From: JBJXHB01 sp046160725
Lineage (GTDB): Bacteria > Pseudomonadota > Gammaproteobacteria > Burkholderiales > Burkholderiaceae_C
Length of the DNA stretch: 6,013 bases
Direction of reading: 5' to 3'
Assembly: GCA_046160725.1 (NCBI GenBank)
Contig: JBJXHB010000101.1
Location: 1-6,013, forward strand
Shown here: piece after piece, positions 5,348-6,013 of the stretch
Position numbering within the stretch: position 1 is the stretch's first letter
Layout: every line of letters starts with the position of its first letter
Made by a program: the position numbers and the translations under genes
Notes under the pieces: generated by a model
Database searches by the model: none
Told to the model about the DNA's origin: nothing
The model's input: only the letters and a program-made list of their open reading frames with translations

Positions 5348-6013
5348 CGCTGCGTGCTCCCCAGCAGCGTGTCCAGCCGCAGCAGGCGCGTGGCCGCCCA
5401 CAGCAGCGCCAATGTCAGCACCAGCAGCACCACGCCCAGCGCGCTGGCCGCGCCCCAGTTGAAGAACAGCTCGATGTCGTTGGCGATGTGGTTGGACACC
5501 ATGATCACCTTGCCGCCGCCCAGCACCGCCGGCGTGACATAGAAGCCCAGGCAGAGGATGAAGACGATCAGCGTGCCGGCGGCCAGCCCCGGAAGCGACA
5601 GCGGCAGGAAGACGCTGCGGAAGGCCCGCGCCGGGCTGGCGCCCAGGTTGGCCGCGGCCTTCAGCAGGTCGGCGTCGATGGCGCGCATGGCGCCCAGCAA
5701 CGGCAGCACCATGAAGGGCAGCATGATGTGCACCATGCCGATCAGCGTGCCGGTCAGGTTGTGCACCAGGGCCAGCGGCTCGTCCCACCAGCCCAGCTGC
5801 TGGCCCCACTGGTTGATCAGGCCCTTGCGCTGCAGCAGCACCAGCCAGGCATAGGTGCGCACCAGCAGCGAGGTCCAGAAGGGCAGCAGCACGGCGATCA
5901 TGCACAGGTTGGCGGCGCGGCGCGGCATCTGCGACAACGCATAGGCCAACGGGTAGCCCAGCGCGATGCAGATGACGGTGGTGAACAGGCTGACCCGGAA
6001 GGTCATGCCGAAG
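5344..6013 (-). CDS. ABC transporter permease, polyamine-type (PotB-like), 5' truncated by window edge
   Basis: The frame is open to the right edge, so only the C-terminal 220-odd residues are seen; PotB-type proteins are about 280-300 residues, so TM1 and the N terminus are missing. An ATG at 6006 (MTFRVSLFTT) is almost certainly internal, because this segment corresponds to the start of the conserved permease core and the frame continues past it. Counting from that Met, LPFWTSLLVRTYAWLVLL (41-58) is a strong family signature. The EAA loop is DLLKAAANLGASPARAFRSV followed by FLP (113-135, Gly at 122). Hydrophobic segments are visible at about 5-23, 33-49, 86-106, 140-160 and 187-205. The gene is first of the visible pair on this strand and is coupled to the next permease by a GTGA overlap. 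The ATPase and periplasmic binding protein presumably lie further right. Substrate assignment to spermidine/putrescine is by family resemblance only. Confidence 0.92.
   Translation of the reverse strand, partial: FGMTFRVSLFTTVICIALGYPLAYALSQMPRRAANLCMIAVLLPFWTSLLVRTYAWLVLLQRKGLINQWGQQLGWWDEPLALVHNLTGTLIGMVHIMLPFMVLPLLGAMRAIDADLLKAAANLGASPARAFRSVFLPLSLPGLAAGTLIVFILCLGFYVTPAVLGGGKVIMVSNHIANDIELFFNWGAASALGVVLLVLTLALLWAATRLLRLDTLLGSTQR
5357..5362 (-). promoter_or_regulatory. Ribosome binding site for the PotC-like permease
   Basis: GGGGAG on the minus strand lies 9 nt before the GTG at 5347, inside the 3' end of the PotB-like gene. With the GTGA start/stop overlap it fixes the start of the downstream permease and points to coupled translation of the two subunits. 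Confidence 0.6.

Noticed and set aside
4526..5905. A 459-codon version of the PotC-like permease.
   Set aside because: The first about 186 codons are the wrong frame of the PotB-like gene. The GTG at 5347 with a GTGA overlap and GGGGAG gives a normal 273-residue permease.
5344..6006. Taking the ATG at 6006 as the true start of the PotB-like permease.
   Set aside because: The frame remains open to the window edge, and the family normally has about 60-80 more residues, including TM1, before this point.

Overview
This 6 kb window is very GC-rich and densely coded. It looks like a betaproteobacterial chromosome, most likely Burkholderiales (Rubrivivax/Leptothrix/Ideonella type). The basis is codon use strongly biased to G/C in third positions, two proteins with the VPEPGTYALM form of the PEP-CTERM sorting tail that is common in that group, and ordinary environmental-bacterium metabolic genes. 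The taxonomic call is inference from style, not a database match.

Left part, 1-2300, plus strand: a tightly packed three-gene unit. It holds the C-terminal part of an APH-fold phosphotransferase (ACAD10/11 N-domain type), a small DUF6285-type protein, and a complete acyl-CoA dehydrogenase. The gene order kinase, small partner, dehydrogenase matches lvaA-lvaB-lvaC of the Pseudomonas levulinate (4-hydroxyacyl-CoA) pathway. The unit probably phosphorylates a hydroxyacyl-CoA so that the ACAD-family enzyme can process it, but the substrate cannot be read from sequence.

Middle part, 2301-4525: two PEP-CTERM proteins in convergent orientation. The plus-strand gene (2419-3636) is a secreted glycerophosphodiester phosphodiesterase with a signal peptide, an intact GDPD active site, an EF-hand-like loop and a PEP-CTERM anchor. 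The minus-strand gene (3735-4406) is a small beta-rich secreted protein of unknown function with the same tail. A strong hairpin between them terminates at least the minus-strand gene. No exosortase lies in the window, so sorting must depend on genes elsewhere.

Right part, 4526-6013, minus strand: the two permease subunits of a polyamine-type (PotB/PotC-like) ABC importer, translationally coupled through a GTGA overlap. A 15-bp perfect hairpin closes this operon and contains the stop codon. The first permease gene runs off the right edge, and its ATPase and binding-protein partners are not visible.

The intergenic gaps are all about 100-120 bp and contain only the hairpins and leader elements listed. 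No tRNA, rRNA, CRISPR array, insertion sequence or integrase was seen. I see no clear sign of a wholly new system. The most interesting items are the PEP-CTERM-anchored GDPD, the lva-like triad, and a 10-bp sequence shared by the leaders of the two PEP-CTERM genes.
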